This document shows, piece after piece, positions 7,984 through 15,999 of a stretch of 38,792 bases of DNA. The stretch is from an uncultured Sulfitobacter sp. (GTDB lineage Bacteria; Pseudomonadota; Alphaproteobacteria; Rhodobacterales; Rhodobacteraceae), in contig CALFWM010000017.1 of NCBI GenBank assembly GCA_937928635.1, positions 1 to 38,792 of the forward strand, given 5' to 3'. The notes beneath the pieces are model-generated. The model made no database searches. It had not been told where the DNA came from and worked only from the letters and a program-made list of their open reading frames with translations. Each line of letters opens with the position of its first letter. The stretch's first letter is position 1. Position numbers and translations under genes: made by a program.

Positions 7984-8481
7984 ATGCAGGCACCGCTTAC
8001 CCCGCGGCCCGGGCGCAGGGTCAAACTGATTTTGGCGGTCTCACTGGCGCTGAACCTGTTGTTTGTCGGCTTGTTTGCCGGGGCGGCCCTGCGCCACGGT
8101 GGCGGAAAGGGCGGCCCCGGTGGCCCGCTCCTGCGTAGCTATGGCGCGCCTTACATGCAGGCCTTGCCCCGTGCCGACCGCAAAGCGCTGAATGCGGCAC
8201 TGCGACAGGCCGGGGCGATCCCGAACAGAAAGGCGCGCGCAGCCCTTTACGGGGAAGTGCTGGCAGGTCTGCGTGTGAACCCCTTTGATTCCAGGGCCGT
8301 GGCGGATCTGATGGCAAAACAACAGGCCACGGTGACGGGCGTGCAACAGGCGGCACAGGGCGCATGGATCAAAATCGTGTCAGACATGTCGCCCACGGCG
8401 CGCGCCGCCTATGCAGATGCGCTGGAGCAGCGGTTGCAACAGCGTGGCGGGCGGCATCGGCACAAAAAGGGCGAGAAATGA
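7984..8481 (+). CDS. CnrX/Spy-like periplasmic sensor (heavy-metal resistance family)
   Basis: 165 aa. An N-terminal anchor (residues about 14-34) is followed by a Gly/His-rich stretch (HGGGKGGPGG), then a mainly helical periplasmic domain of about 100 residues rich in Arg, Ala and Gln, ending in a basic His-containing tail (GGRHRHKKGEK). This is the pattern of the CnrX/Spy/CpxP-related periplasmic sensor family that works with ECF sigma/anti-sigma pairs in metal sensing. The start has GAGGAAGG upstream and lies 3 bp after the probable anti-sigma gene. A partner role is inferred; the ligand is unknown. Confidence 0.72.
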   Translation: MQAPLTPRPGRRVKLILAVSLALNLLFVGLFAGAALRHGGGKGGPGGPLLRSYGAPYMQALPRADRKALNAALRQAGAIPNRKARAALYGEVLAGLRVNPFDSRAVADLMAKQQATVTGVQQAAQGAWIKIVSDMSPTARAAYADALEQRLQQRGGRHRHKKGEK

Positions 8482-8580
8482 TGCCTTTGCGGGAAAAACA
8501 GGCGTAAAGTGATGCCCTGCGCGGTACATAGGATTGCTGTTCGCCCTGCGCAGGTCATCCCCCCTTGCCGCGCGCGCGCC

Positions 8581-8607
8581 ATCGCGCTAGGCCCGGCGCA
8601 GCGCGAT
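8581..8607 (+). other. Perfect 8-bp inverted repeat upstream of the 8622 gene
   Basis: ATCGCGCT (8581-8588) and AGCGCGAT (8600-8607) form a perfect 8-bp stem with an 11-base loop, ending 14 bp before the next start codon. No T-tract follows. It may be a 5' leader hairpin or mark the end of the sigma-module transcript. Confidence 0.35.
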
Positions 8608-8621
8608 CAGGGTAGGGCGGC

Positions 8622-9128
8622 ATGACGGACAATAATACCACGGACAATGAGGCCGAAGAGGTTCTGGCGGTTGTCAAGGCGTCTGCGGGGCGCCGCCTAT
8701 TGGGGCTGGTGGCCCTTGCCGGTCTTGGCATTTTGTTGATCTATGTGGCCTTTGCCAGCCCGCCCTCGCTGATGTTTCGGGTTTTTCTGATTCTGGTGGG
8801 CGTTGGGGCCCTGTGGATGGCGGATGCCATGCGCAAAGCGACCGCAAGCCGTGTGGAACTGACTGAAACGGGGTTGCGGGATGCAGATGGCACGGTGATT
8901 GCCCTGCTTGAGGACATCCAGGGGCTGGACCGGGGCTTTTTCGCGTTTAAACCCTCTAACGGTTTCCTGCTCAAAATCCGCAGCAGATCCGGCAATCATT
9001 GGCGCCCCGGTCTGTGGTGGCGGCTGGGGCGGCGCATCGGGATTGGTGGTATGACACCGGCCAGCCAAACCAAAGTTATGTCAGAACTGTTGTCTGTACT
9101 GATGGCCAAGCGGGACGGCGAACTCTGA
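8622..9128 (+). CDS. Two-pass membrane protein of unknown function
   Basis: 168 aa. A polar acidic N-terminus (DNNTTDNEAEE) precedes two hydrophobic segments (about 26-46 and 51-69). A C-terminal cytoplasmic part of about 95 residues follows, with TETGLRDADG and a Trp/Arg-rich patch (HWRPGLWWRLGRRIGIGG). The last portion resembles the PH-like domains seen in small membrane proteins of Rhodobacterales, but I cannot name the family. GGTAGGG precedes the start. It lies 140 bp after the sensor gene and may be a separate transcript. Confidence 0.7.
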   Translation: MTDNNTTDNEAEEVLAVVKASAGRRLLGLVALAGLGILLIYVAFASPPSLMFRVFLILVGVGALWMADAMRKATASRVELTETGLRDADGTVIALLEDIQGLDRGFFAFKPSNGFLLKIRSRSGNHWRPGLWWRLGRRIGIGGMTPASQTKVMSELLSVLMAKRDGEL

Positions 9129-9152
9129 TCGCCCGCCGCTGAAAACAAAAGA

Positions 9153-9175
9153 CGCCCCGACAAAAAGCCGGGGCG
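9153..9175 (-). terminator. Rho-independent terminator for the tad cluster
   Basis: CGCCCCG (9153-9159) and CGGGGCG (9169-9175) form a perfect 7-bp stem with a nine-base loop. On the minus strand the stem is followed by TCTTTTGTTTT, a T-rich tail, so it terminates the minus-strand pilus genes ending at 9202. On the plus strand no T-run follows. Confidence 0.75.
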
Positions 9176-9201
9176 GTACTCATTACAAAAAAATCTGGGC
9201 C

Positions 9202-9798
9202 TTACTCGTTAGGCGCACAACCGTCTGCTGCGTTTTCTATCCACAACACGCAGGTTGCGTAGCGGGGCCGTGTGAACACCAGATTGCGGATTTCACGTTC
9301 TTCCAGGCCGGTGTTGAAGGGTGGGTCATAGGTGGCCCAGGTTTCTGTGATCAGAATGTGCTCACCGTCAATCAGCACCGGGATACGGTTGTGCCAGTTC
9401 TCGGTGTCCGCAGAAGTCAGGGGCGAGATCGAACCACGGGTCTGGGACCAGTCGGTGTTAAACACGTTGGCCTCTTCGTCATACCAGACAGAACTGATGC
9501 GCATGCTTGTCATGCCCTGAGAGCGTGACAGATATTCATACAAGCCCTGCGTGCCATCCAGATAGTCGCTGTCGATTGGCACGGTTTCCCGCGAAATCGC
9601 ATCGCCAATTGTAAAGGCCGCCTTTTGGTGGATGGAGTACATCCGGAAGGCGTCAAAGATGGAGAACATGGACAGATAGGTCCAGAACAGCAGCGGCATC
9701 ACGATGGTGGCTTCAAGGGCGATGGTGCCATCCTCGCGGCGCGCAAAGTCGCAGCGCAGCGCGGATTTGATCAGATGTTTCATCCAAAGGCGTTTCAT
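9202..9798 (-). CDS. TadE/TadG-like pilus assembly protein
   Basis: 198 aa. After a short basic cytoplasmic start comes REDGTIALEATIVMPLLFWTYLSMF (residues about 21-45), a TadE-like motif: acidic/Gly, then a conserved Glu in a hydrophobic helix. The rest is an extracytoplasmic domain with a Cys near the C-terminus (YATCVLW). TadE-like minor pseudopilins assemble with Flp/Tad pili that mediate surface adherence. The start overlaps the stop of the preceding TadE gene by 1 bp, and the gene is the last of its operon, followed by an intrinsic terminator. Confidence 0.8.
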   Translation of the reverse strand: MKRLWMKHLIKSALRCDFARREDGTIALEATIVMPLLFWTYLSMFSIFDAFRMYSIHQKAAFTIGDAISRETVPIDSDYLDGTQGLYEYLSRSQGMTSMRISSVWYDEEANVFNTDWSQTRGSISPLTSADTENWHNRIPVLIDGEHILITETWATYDPPFNTGLEEREIRNLVFTRPRYATCVLWIENAADGCAPNE

Positions 9799-10337
9799 CA
9801 GTTTGGCTCCTGTACAAAAGCGGCACTCGAAATCATACGCATGCGGCCTGATCCATCTTTTACGGCGGCATAGCCAAGACCGGTGGTGGGATAGACCGGC
9901 TTGAACTTAACGCAGGCGCGCAGGATCATCATCTGGTGCTCGTGCCCCAGAACAAAGCCACGTACCGGCTCAACTTCTTCTGAAAGGTCAATACAATCAG
10001 CTGATTGGTTGAACGCTGCAAAGGCGCGCGGGTTCAGTGGCTGCATCTCAAGGCGCAGGGTATCATCGCAATCCTCAAGGAAGCCGGAATAGTCGCAGAT
10101 CATAGTCTTGAGTTGATCGTGCGTGATGTTGGTGTTGGTGTTGAGGCGCACAAAACGCACCGTCAAATCCAAACCGCGATCCAGGAACATATGACGCATC
10201 GAGTACACGCCCATTTCCACAGCCATCAGAAAGGTGCTGAAGATGAGGGGAACGAAGATGATAAATTCCATCATCATCGCAGCCCCGTTTTCATCACGGC
10301 GGAACCGCCGCAGGGTATTTTTAAAGGTCCGGATCAT
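9798..10337 (-). CDS. TadE-like minor pseudopilin
   Basis: 179 aa. RRDENGAAMMMEFIIFVPLI (about 13-32) is the TadE signature: a charged DENG, a conserved Glu in the hydrophobic helix and a single membrane segment. A soluble domain with several Cys (MICDYSGFLEDCDD, NQSADCID, LRACVKF) follows and may hold disulfides. It begins within the stop of the VWA gene upstream (overlap of 4 bp) and overlaps the next gene by 1 bp, so all three are translated together. It is probably part of a Tad pilus or a related surface apparatus whose main tad genes lie outside the window. Confidence 0.8.
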   Translation of the reverse strand: MIRTFKNTLRRFRRDENGAAMMMEFIIFVPLIFSTFLMAVEMGVYSMRHMFLDRGLDLTVRFVRLNTNTNITHDQLKTMICDYSGFLEDCDDTLRLEMQPLNPRAFAAFNQSADCIDLSEEVEPVRGFVLGHEHQMMILRACVKFKPVYPTTGLGYAAVKDGSGRMRMISSAAFVQEPN

Positions 10338-11788
10338 TGTGTAAGCCTCAACTGGTTAATCTGGCGGGCAATGGCATCAAACGCATCGGAAATCTCAACA
10401 CCTTCCACCCGGAAGAAGTGGCTGGGGGACGAGGCACAATCGCGCATCACGTTTGCACCGTGGTCCAGAACTTCAAAACCGATGGACCAGATGATGATGT
10501 TCTTTTCCTTGGCCGCATCGCACATGTTCTTGAGCAGGACGTCGCCCGTGGATTCGGAGTACTTGGTGTACGAGTAACGACCGTAGTTTGAGCCCAGGTA
10601 GCGCTGAACGTAGTAGGAAAAGTTATACCGGCTCCAGTGCGCGCGCAGGCTTTCGGTGCGGTAGTAATAGCTCCTGATCCGGGCGGCAGATGAATTCTGT
10701 CCATCCGTCATCAGAACGATTGTTTTCAGGGTCTCATCATCAGAGTAGGAAACAGGGCGTCCACTAAATGCGTTGTCCACATGACCGGCAGAGATCAACG
10801 AAGAGTTGATAGAGCGGAAAGACGGATCCAACATGGCAGCAGCCCATTTCATGCCGATAAAGATCTGCGTACCCGCACGTGGCTTGAGCTTGTTGATCTG
10901 ACCCTTGAGGTAGGTCGCATTCTGACTGGTCGGAATGATGCGCTCATATTCATAGCGCGGGCACATCGTGTCAAAAAGGGTGTTTTGCTGGTTGCCAGAT
11001 TGAATAGACGTCGTGTTCCACTGAAAGTGCTGCATGTGCTGGTAGGTTTTGGCAGTATTCAGCGCGACAGAGTTAAAGTCACTGTTGTCGAATTCAATGC
11101 AATGGGACTTGTTGTGCGTCAGCTTGCCGTCCTGACCAATGGTGTTGACGTTCATACGGTTGAAAATCAGCGGACCCGCATTCACATGCTGCGAATAGGG
11201 CACAAGGTTGATCGAGATCAGATCTTCGGTGTCTTCCGTCAGAACGGAATCCACGAACTCACCCGCCGCATTCTTGAGGTTCTGCATCTTGGACCCGGAG
11301 TTCATGGAACCCGAGACGTCCAAGACCATCGAAATCTCAACCTTGTTTACCTTTTCCTCGGCGCGTGAGCGGGCCGGGATGTTCAAGGTGTCAATGCCAA
11401 GGGCGCTCATGAACTGGGTGTTCATGGTGGTTGTCGCATCCACCGTTACAGTGCGGTAGTTCAACCCCTCGTCAACGGTCACAGAGGAAACGTATTCCGC
11501 CATGCCGGATTTATCGAAGTAGTCGCGGACAACCGCTTCCGGGTCGAGCGTCTGATCCAGATCAGCAGCAGCAAGCACTGCGCGGTCGGCAACAGATTGC
11601 AGGCGTGTGCGCTCCATTTCGTTGCGCATCAGGTCTACCCCGATGCCGCCAATCATAATCAAAATCAGGATCATAAAGCAGGCAAAGATCGTCATCATCC
11701 CACTTTCATCCTTGGCAAAGTGGGTAAGCGCCCGCTTTGGACGGCCGCATATCTCGCGGTCTTGGCGTGGATAACAAGTCATATTCAT
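10334..11788 (-). CDS. TadG-like protein with von Willebrand factor A domain (copy 1)
   Basis: 484 aa. An N-terminal TadE/G-type segment (DESGMMTIFACFMILILIMI, about residues 27-46) leads into a VLAAADLDQ region characteristic of TadG. A VWA domain then begins around residue 155 with a MIDAS motif (DVSGSMNSGS) and ends with the SSPSHFF and INQLRLTQ segments. Surface VWA/TadG proteins of Tad loci probably bind ligands or divalent metal at the outer surface. GGAAAGG precedes the ATG. It heads the three-gene unit with two TadE-like genes and is highly similar along its length to the gene at 12062-13552. Confidence 0.85.
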   Translation of the reverse strand: MNMTCYPRQDREICGRPKRALTHFAKDESGMMTIFACFMILILIMIGGIGVDLMRNEMERTRLQSVADRAVLAAADLDQTLDPEAVVRDYFDKSGMAEYVSSVTVDEGLNYRTVTVDATTTMNTQFMSALGIDTLNIPARSRAEEKVNKVEISMVLDVSGSMNSGSKMQNLKNAAGEFVDSVLTEDTEDLISINLVPYSQHVNAGPLIFNRMNVNTIGQDGKLTHNKSHCIEFDNSDFNSVALNTAKTYQHMQHFQWNTTSIQSGNQQNTLFDTMCPRYEYERIIPTSQNATYLKGQINKLKPRAGTQIFIGMKWAAAMLDPSFRSINSSLISAGHVDNAFSGRPVSYSDDETLKTIVLMTDGQNSSAARIRSYYYRTESLRAHWSRYNFSYYVQRYLGSNYGRYSYTKYSESTGDVLLKNMCDAAKEKNIIIWSIGFEVLDHGANVMRDCASSPSHFFRVEGVEISDAFDAIARQINQLRLTQ

Positions 11789-12020
11789 TTACCTTTCCGA
11801 CTGTCATTCCGCAGAAGGAAGACAGCACAATACTCGGACTGAGCCTTGACATTTTTGTGCCTGCGGATTGGGGCTGAAATGGGGCGGAGAGACGGCAAAA
11901 GGGCGGATTTTGGTTAAATTCAACGCTGTTTGTCGCATAACGAAAGCCCTCTTGTTTCTATGGTTGAGACGAATGGTCTAGGATCGGTTAACTGTGTTCA
12001 ATTTTAAAACAATTCAGATT

Positions 12021-12053
12021 GTGGCGCTGATCAAACGTGAGAACCAGCGCCAC
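12021..12053 (-). terminator. Hairpin downstream of the second VWA gene, probable terminator
   Basis: GTGGCGCTG (12021-12029) and CAGCGCCAC (12045-12053) form a perfect 9-bp stem with a 15-base loop, 9 bp after the stop of the minus-strand VWA gene. Reading the minus strand, an AT-rich run (AATCTGAATTGTTTT) follows. This would separate the second VWA gene from the three-gene unit downstream. Confidence 0.6.
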
Positions 12054-12061
12054 CTTATTGT

Positions 12062-13552
12062 CTAGTTGGTCAACCGAAGCTGGCTGATCTGTTGGGCAAT
12101 GTTTTGGAATACCACAGAAATCTCAGTGCCGTCCGCGATGAAAAAGTGTGATGGGGAGGTGGCACATCTGCGCATCTCGTTTGCGGCGCCGGCGGAGGCC
12201 TCAAAGGCGATGGTAAAGACAATTACCGGGCGCGGTGAACGGTTCTTCGCCAGATCACACTGAGCAAGGAACTGTTGTATGTTTGTTTTCTTTTGGCTTG
12301 TGATGACCCGCTCTGCTTTACGGGATCCCCGGGAAAGATTGACCGTTGCGTTTTGATCATCCAGCTCATCCGTCGGGCGGTATTGCGCTACGATCGCACC
12401 ATCGGTCATCAGAACAATGTATTTCGCAGTATCCGCATCAGAATAGGCGGCAGGGCGTCCGCTGTAGGATGCGTCCACGTCTCCATTGCCGATCAGCGCA
12501 GTGATGTCACCGCGTGAGGAAGGGTCAAGGAGGCCAAGGCCGTACTTGATCGCATGTTGTGTGCCGGTGCCGTCGTTCATGCTCATGTTGGCAATGCGGT
12601 CTTTCAGCACGTCTGCGTCACTGGACATGTACAGGATCTCGGTTTCGGTGTCATGTGGACACCAACCCCAGTCCATCAGCCCCCGTTTGAAAGAGTAGTT
12701 CATGAAATGCGGCACCTGGCTGTAGACGCCGGCTGAGGGCAGGCCCACAGAGGTTGCGTCAGCAGGTGTTGTTTCAAGACAGGAAGACACATTGGGGTGA
12801 ACGTAGCGGATGGACGGGTCTGACCCCACACCGCCAACGGCACCGGCAGGCAAAAAGCCATGTGACAGATGTTCCGGAATGCCGCCCCGTGCTTCGTCCA
12901 ACGGCGCAACCGGGAGGCGCTGACCGCCCAGACGGTCAAACATGAACGCGCCGGGGTTTACATGACCTGCATAGGGAACAAGGTTAATTGTAGTCGCTTG
13001 GTTGCCATCACCTGTTAACAGGACGTCAACGAAGTCCGATGCCGCAGGCCGCAGGTTCTCGATCTTGCCGGATCGCAGCATGGACTGTGAGATGTCCAGC
13101 ACCAGCGAAATTTCTACATTTGGTGTAAATTGCTCTGCTGTGGAGAGGGCAGGAACCGGCAGCGTGTCAACACCAACCAAGTGCATGAACTGCGTGTTCA
13201 TGTTATGGAACGCGGAAACAGTGACACGGCGCGCGCCAAGTGTTTCATCGACGTCGACGCTGGAGACAAAACTGCCCAGCCCGGATTTGTCAAAATAATC
13301 CCGCACAACTTCTTCGGGCGGCCTTTGCTGGTCAAGTGATGCAGCGGCGAGAACCGCGCGATCTGAGACGCCTTGCAAGCGGGTACGCTCCATTTCGTTG
13401 CGCATCAGGTCCACTCCGATGCCGCACACAAGCACCATCATAAAGATCATGAAGCAGGTAAAGATCGTCATGGCCCCGCTTTCATCGCGGAAAAATTTGC
13501 CCGTATTCAATGCAGAAAAAGGCGTGCGCCATATAGAATTTTTAATTGTCAT
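12062..13552 (-). CDS. TadG-like protein with von Willebrand factor A domain (copy 2)
   Basis: 496 aa from the ATG at 13552. The frame stays open to 13735, but the extra 61 residues show no Tad-like character, and MTIKN places the DESGAMTIFTCFM helix at about residues 22-43, as in copy 1. The layout matches copy 1: VDLMRNEMERTRLQ, VVRDYFDKSG, MNTQFM, a VWA MIDAS (DISQSM instead of DVSGSM) and closing TSPSHFF/ISQLRLTN. It is therefore a tandem duplicate that has diverged mainly in the middle. It is separated from copy 1 by 273 bp with its own terminator-like hairpin, so the copies may be expressed separately. Confidence 0.83.
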   Translation of the reverse strand: MTIKNSIWRTPFSALNTGKFFRDESGAMTIFTCFMIFMMVLVCGIGVDLMRNEMERTRLQGVSDRAVLAAASLDQQRPPEEVVRDYFDKSGLGSFVSSVDVDETLGARRVTVSAFHNMNTQFMHLVGVDTLPVPALSTAEQFTPNVEISLVLDISQSMLRSGKIENLRPAASDFVDVLLTGDGNQATTINLVPYAGHVNPGAFMFDRLGGQRLPVAPLDEARGGIPEHLSHGFLPAGAVGGVGSDPSIRYVHPNVSSCLETTPADATSVGLPSAGVYSQVPHFMNYSFKRGLMDWGWCPHDTETEILYMSSDADVLKDRIANMSMNDGTGTQHAIKYGLGLLDPSSRGDITALIGNGDVDASYSGRPAAYSDADTAKYIVLMTDGAIVAQYRPTDELDDQNATVNLSRGSRKAERVITSQKKTNIQQFLAQCDLAKNRSPRPVIVFTIAFEASAGAANEMRRCATSPSHFFIADGTEISVVFQNIAQQISQLRLTN

Positions 13553-13878
13553 AGTTCCAAACTCAGCAGCAGGCCCCCAGCCAGCGCGACCCAGGTGTGC
13601 AAACACTTTGGTCGGGAGCCACACCTGCGTGAAAATTAAGGCGAAATTGCGGCGAAGGTATCGAAAATGTGACGAGCTTCGATGAAATTCTGGCCGATTG
13701 TGGCAGGCGGATGAACAGTTTTTGGATGGTCGCAAAACTGGTTCAAAATCGGGGACAATGGGCGTTCATGATGAATTAAGTCGCCCCATGCAATTTGGGC
13801 ATCTAAGGTACGTTTACGAACAACGGCCAGCGTGAGTCGCCGTGTTGCACACATGCCTGGTCACAATAGGAGAAGCCA
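13553..13878. other. Divergent promoter interval between the VWA and gdhA genes
   Basis: 326 bp without a convincing gene. It must hold the promoters of the minus-strand VWA gene and of gdhA. The only structure I see is an inverted repeat, CAGGTGTG (13592-13599) with CACACCTG (13620-13627), a perfect 8-bp stem with a 20-base spacer 40-75 bp upstream of the VWA start. AATAGGAGA just before 13879 is the gdhA ribosome-binding site. No tRNA-like structure was found. Confidence 0.5.
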
Positions 13879-15309
13879 ATGACACCAGCCAATGAGCCGA
13901 GTTTTCGCGAAAGCGTCGATATGATGTTCAACCGCGCCGTGGCGCTGATGGACCTGCCACCGGGGCTGGAGGAAAAGATTAGGGTATGCAACGCGACATA
14001 TACCGTGCGCTTTGGCGTGCGGCTGCGCGGCAAGATCCAGACCTTTACCGGCTACCGTTCCGTGCATTCCGAACATATGGAACCGGTAAAGGGCGGTATT
14101 CGCTACTCTCTTGGCGTCAATCAGGACGAGGTGGAGGCGCTGGCCGCGCTGATGACCTACAAGTGTTCACTGGTTGAGGCACCTTTTGGCGGCTCCAAAG
14201 GGGGGCTGTGCATTAATCCGCGCGAATATGATGAACAAGAGCTGGAACTGATCACGCGGCGGTTTGCCTATGAGCTGATCAAACGCGATTTGATCCACCC
14301 CGCCCAAAATGTGCCCGCCCCCGACATGGGCACGGGCGAGCGTGAGATGGCCTGGATCGCGGATCAGTACAAACGCATGAACACAGCCGAGCTGAACGGC
14401 AATGCCTGTGTCACCGGTAAACCGATCAATGCAGGCGGTATTCAGGGCCGCACAGAGGCCACCGGGCGCGGCGTGCAATACGCACTGCATGCGTTCTTTA
14501 AAGATGCCGCAGGCCTCAGGAAAGCCGGGATGTCAGGCACGCTTGAGGGCAAACGCGTGGTGGTGCAGGGGCTGGGCAACGTGGGCTATCACGCCGCCAA
14601 GTTCCTGAGTGAAGAGGACGGCTGTAAGATCACAGCCATCATTGAACGCGACGGCGCCCTGCACGACGAAAACGGCATTGAGGTTGAGGCCGTTCACCAG
14701 TGGATCGCCAAACATGGCACCATCAAGGGCTATCCAGATGCCAAGATGGAGGAGGCAGGTGCCAAACTGCTGGAGGCCGATTGCGATATTCTGATCCCCG
14801 CGGCCCTTGAGGGCGTGATCAACTTGGCAAACGCCGACAACATCAAGGCCCCGCTGATCATCGAGGCTGCCAATGGCCCCGTGACCGCCGGTGCAGATGA
14901 AGTCCTGCGCAACAAAGGCACGGTGATTATCCCCGATATGTATGCCAACGCCGGGGGTGTGACGGTCAGCTACTTTGAGTGGGTCAAAAACCTGAGCCAC
15001 ATTCGATTTGGCCGCATGCAGCGCCGTCAGGAAGAGGCGCGCCACCAGTTGATCGTGGATGAGCTGGAGCGCATCAGCGAGGATCCATCCATCAAATGGA
15101 CCCTGAACCCCAACTTCAAGGACAAGTACCTGCGCGGTGCAGGCGAGTTGGAACTGGTGCGCTCCGGTTTGGATGACACGATGCAAACCGCCTACCAATC
15201 CATGGCGGCGGTCTGGCATGATCGGGATGATGTCGATGACCTGCGCACGGCGGCCTATCTGGTGTCGATTGGCAAAGTTTCTGCAAGCTACCGTGCAAAA
15301 GGGCTTTGA
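13879..15309 (+). CDS. gdhA: Glu/Leu/Phe/Val dehydrogenase (glutamate dehydrogenase)
   Basis: 476 aa. The amino acid dehydrogenase family is clear: KGGIRYS and the MTYKCSLVEAPFGGSKGG block, with Lys107 in GGSKGG matching the catalytic lysine; VPAPDMGTGEREMAW with the catalytic Asp; and the Rossmann motif VVVQGLGNVG. The C-terminal LADGGT-type region is replaced by ANAGGVTVSYFEW. It should interconvert glutamate and 2-oxoglutarate plus ammonium; cofactor preference is not certain. GGAGA precedes the ATG. It is transcribed alone and ends in a strong terminator, so it is monocistronic. A leucine-type substrate is possible but less likely. Confidence 0.85.
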   Translation: MTPANEPSFRESVDMMFNRAVALMDLPPGLEEKIRVCNATYTVRFGVRLRGKIQTFTGYRSVHSEHMEPVKGGIRYSLGVNQDEVEALAALMTYKCSLVEAPFGGSKGGLCINPREYDEQELELITRRFAYELIKRDLIHPAQNVPAPDMGTGEREMAWIADQYKRMNTAELNGNACVTGKPINAGGIQGRTEATGRGVQYALHAFFKDAAGLRKAGMSGTLEGKRVVVQGLGNVGYHAAKFLSEEDGCKITAIIERDGALHDENGIEVEAVHQWIAKHGTIKGYPDAKMEEAGAKLLEADCDILIPAALEGVINLANADNIKAPLIIEAANGPVTAGADEVLRNKGTVIIPDMYANAGGVTVSYFEWVKNLSHIRFGRMQRRQEEARHQLIVDELERISEDPSIKWTLNPNFKDKYLRGAGELELVRSGLDDTMQTAYQSMAAVWHDRDDVDDLRTAAYLVSIGKVSASYRAKGL

Positions 15310-15328
15310 GAACCATAAGGTAACAAGG

Positions 15329-15358
15329 GCGGCGGTCAAAAGGGCCGCCGCATTTTTT
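15329..15358 (+). terminator. Rho-independent terminator after gdhA
   Basis: GCGGCGG (15329-15335) pairs with CCGCCGC (15345-15351) across a nine-base loop, followed by A and six Ts (15353-15358). It starts 20 bp after the gdhA stop. Confidence 0.85.
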
Positions 15359-15567
15359 GCTGCCCGACGGCGATGCAGGGGCAAACTTGTCGTCGCGCCG
15401 CCTGTCAGTCTTTCTGCTTGATACTGCGTAGGAATTGCCGAAAAATGCGGAAAGATCAGCCAGTGCACCGGATTTCCCGCGCCAGACCTTTCCATCTGGC
15501 GTACTTGCGCGCGGCTCGGCATAGGGCAAGCGCCAGCGCGATCGCCCGGCATCAAAGGAACATCGCC

Positions 15568-15945
15568 ATGAAACCCATCGCCGCCAACGACCGCCGTGTC
15601 GCTAACATCCGCACCGCGACCTTCACACCGTTCTTTTCAGACGGACAACCGGATGGCGAGGTCTTGCAGTTGAACACGGCCAAACCGCAGGCCTCCGGGT
15701 TTTACATTTACCGCATGGCACCGGGCACAACCACAGTGGCGCACAGGCACATGGGCGATGAGGAGTTTTTGATTATTGAAGGCGACTTGACCGATCACGA
15801 CGGTGTTGAATACGGCCCCGGCGATCTGGTTTGGCTGCGCGATGGCACGGTGCACAATTCCACCACGCGCGAGGGTTGTTTGATAGCGGTTTATGCCGAT
15901 GACACCGGCATGGCCCCAGATGCCGAAGCAAACCCGCAAAATTGA
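15568..15945 (+). CDS. Cupin-domain protein, ChrR-like
   Basis: 125 aa from the ATG at 15568, chosen because AAAGGA lies 8 bases upstream; the frame is open further upstream but the extension is Arg-rich and unlike a protein start. Residues about 45-105 form a single cupin barrel: TTTVAHRHMGDEEFLIIEGDLTD holds the first cupin motif (HxH...E) and GPGDLVWLRDGTVHNS the second. The His/Glu ligands should bind a metal. The anti-ECF sigma ChrR and many dioxygenase-like enzymes share this fold. No transmembrane or signal segment is seen. Function is not assigned; the gene is separate from neighbours. Confidence 0.75.
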   Translation: MKPIAANDRRVANIRTATFTPFFSDGQPDGEVLQLNTAKPQASGFYIYRMAPGTTTVAHRHMGDEEFLIIEGDLTDHDGVEYGPGDLVWLRDGTVHNSTTREGCLIAVYADDTGMAPDAEANPQN

Positions 15946-15999
15946 ATAGACGCCCGATTGCAGGCGGACAGCCTGCGCGGCGTGCGCTAGACTGCCGGT

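Noticed and set aside
13553..13735. 61-residue N-terminal extension of the second VWA gene
   Set aside because: The frame is open to 13735, but the extra residues do not match copy 1, and the ATG at 13552 gives the right TadG layout.
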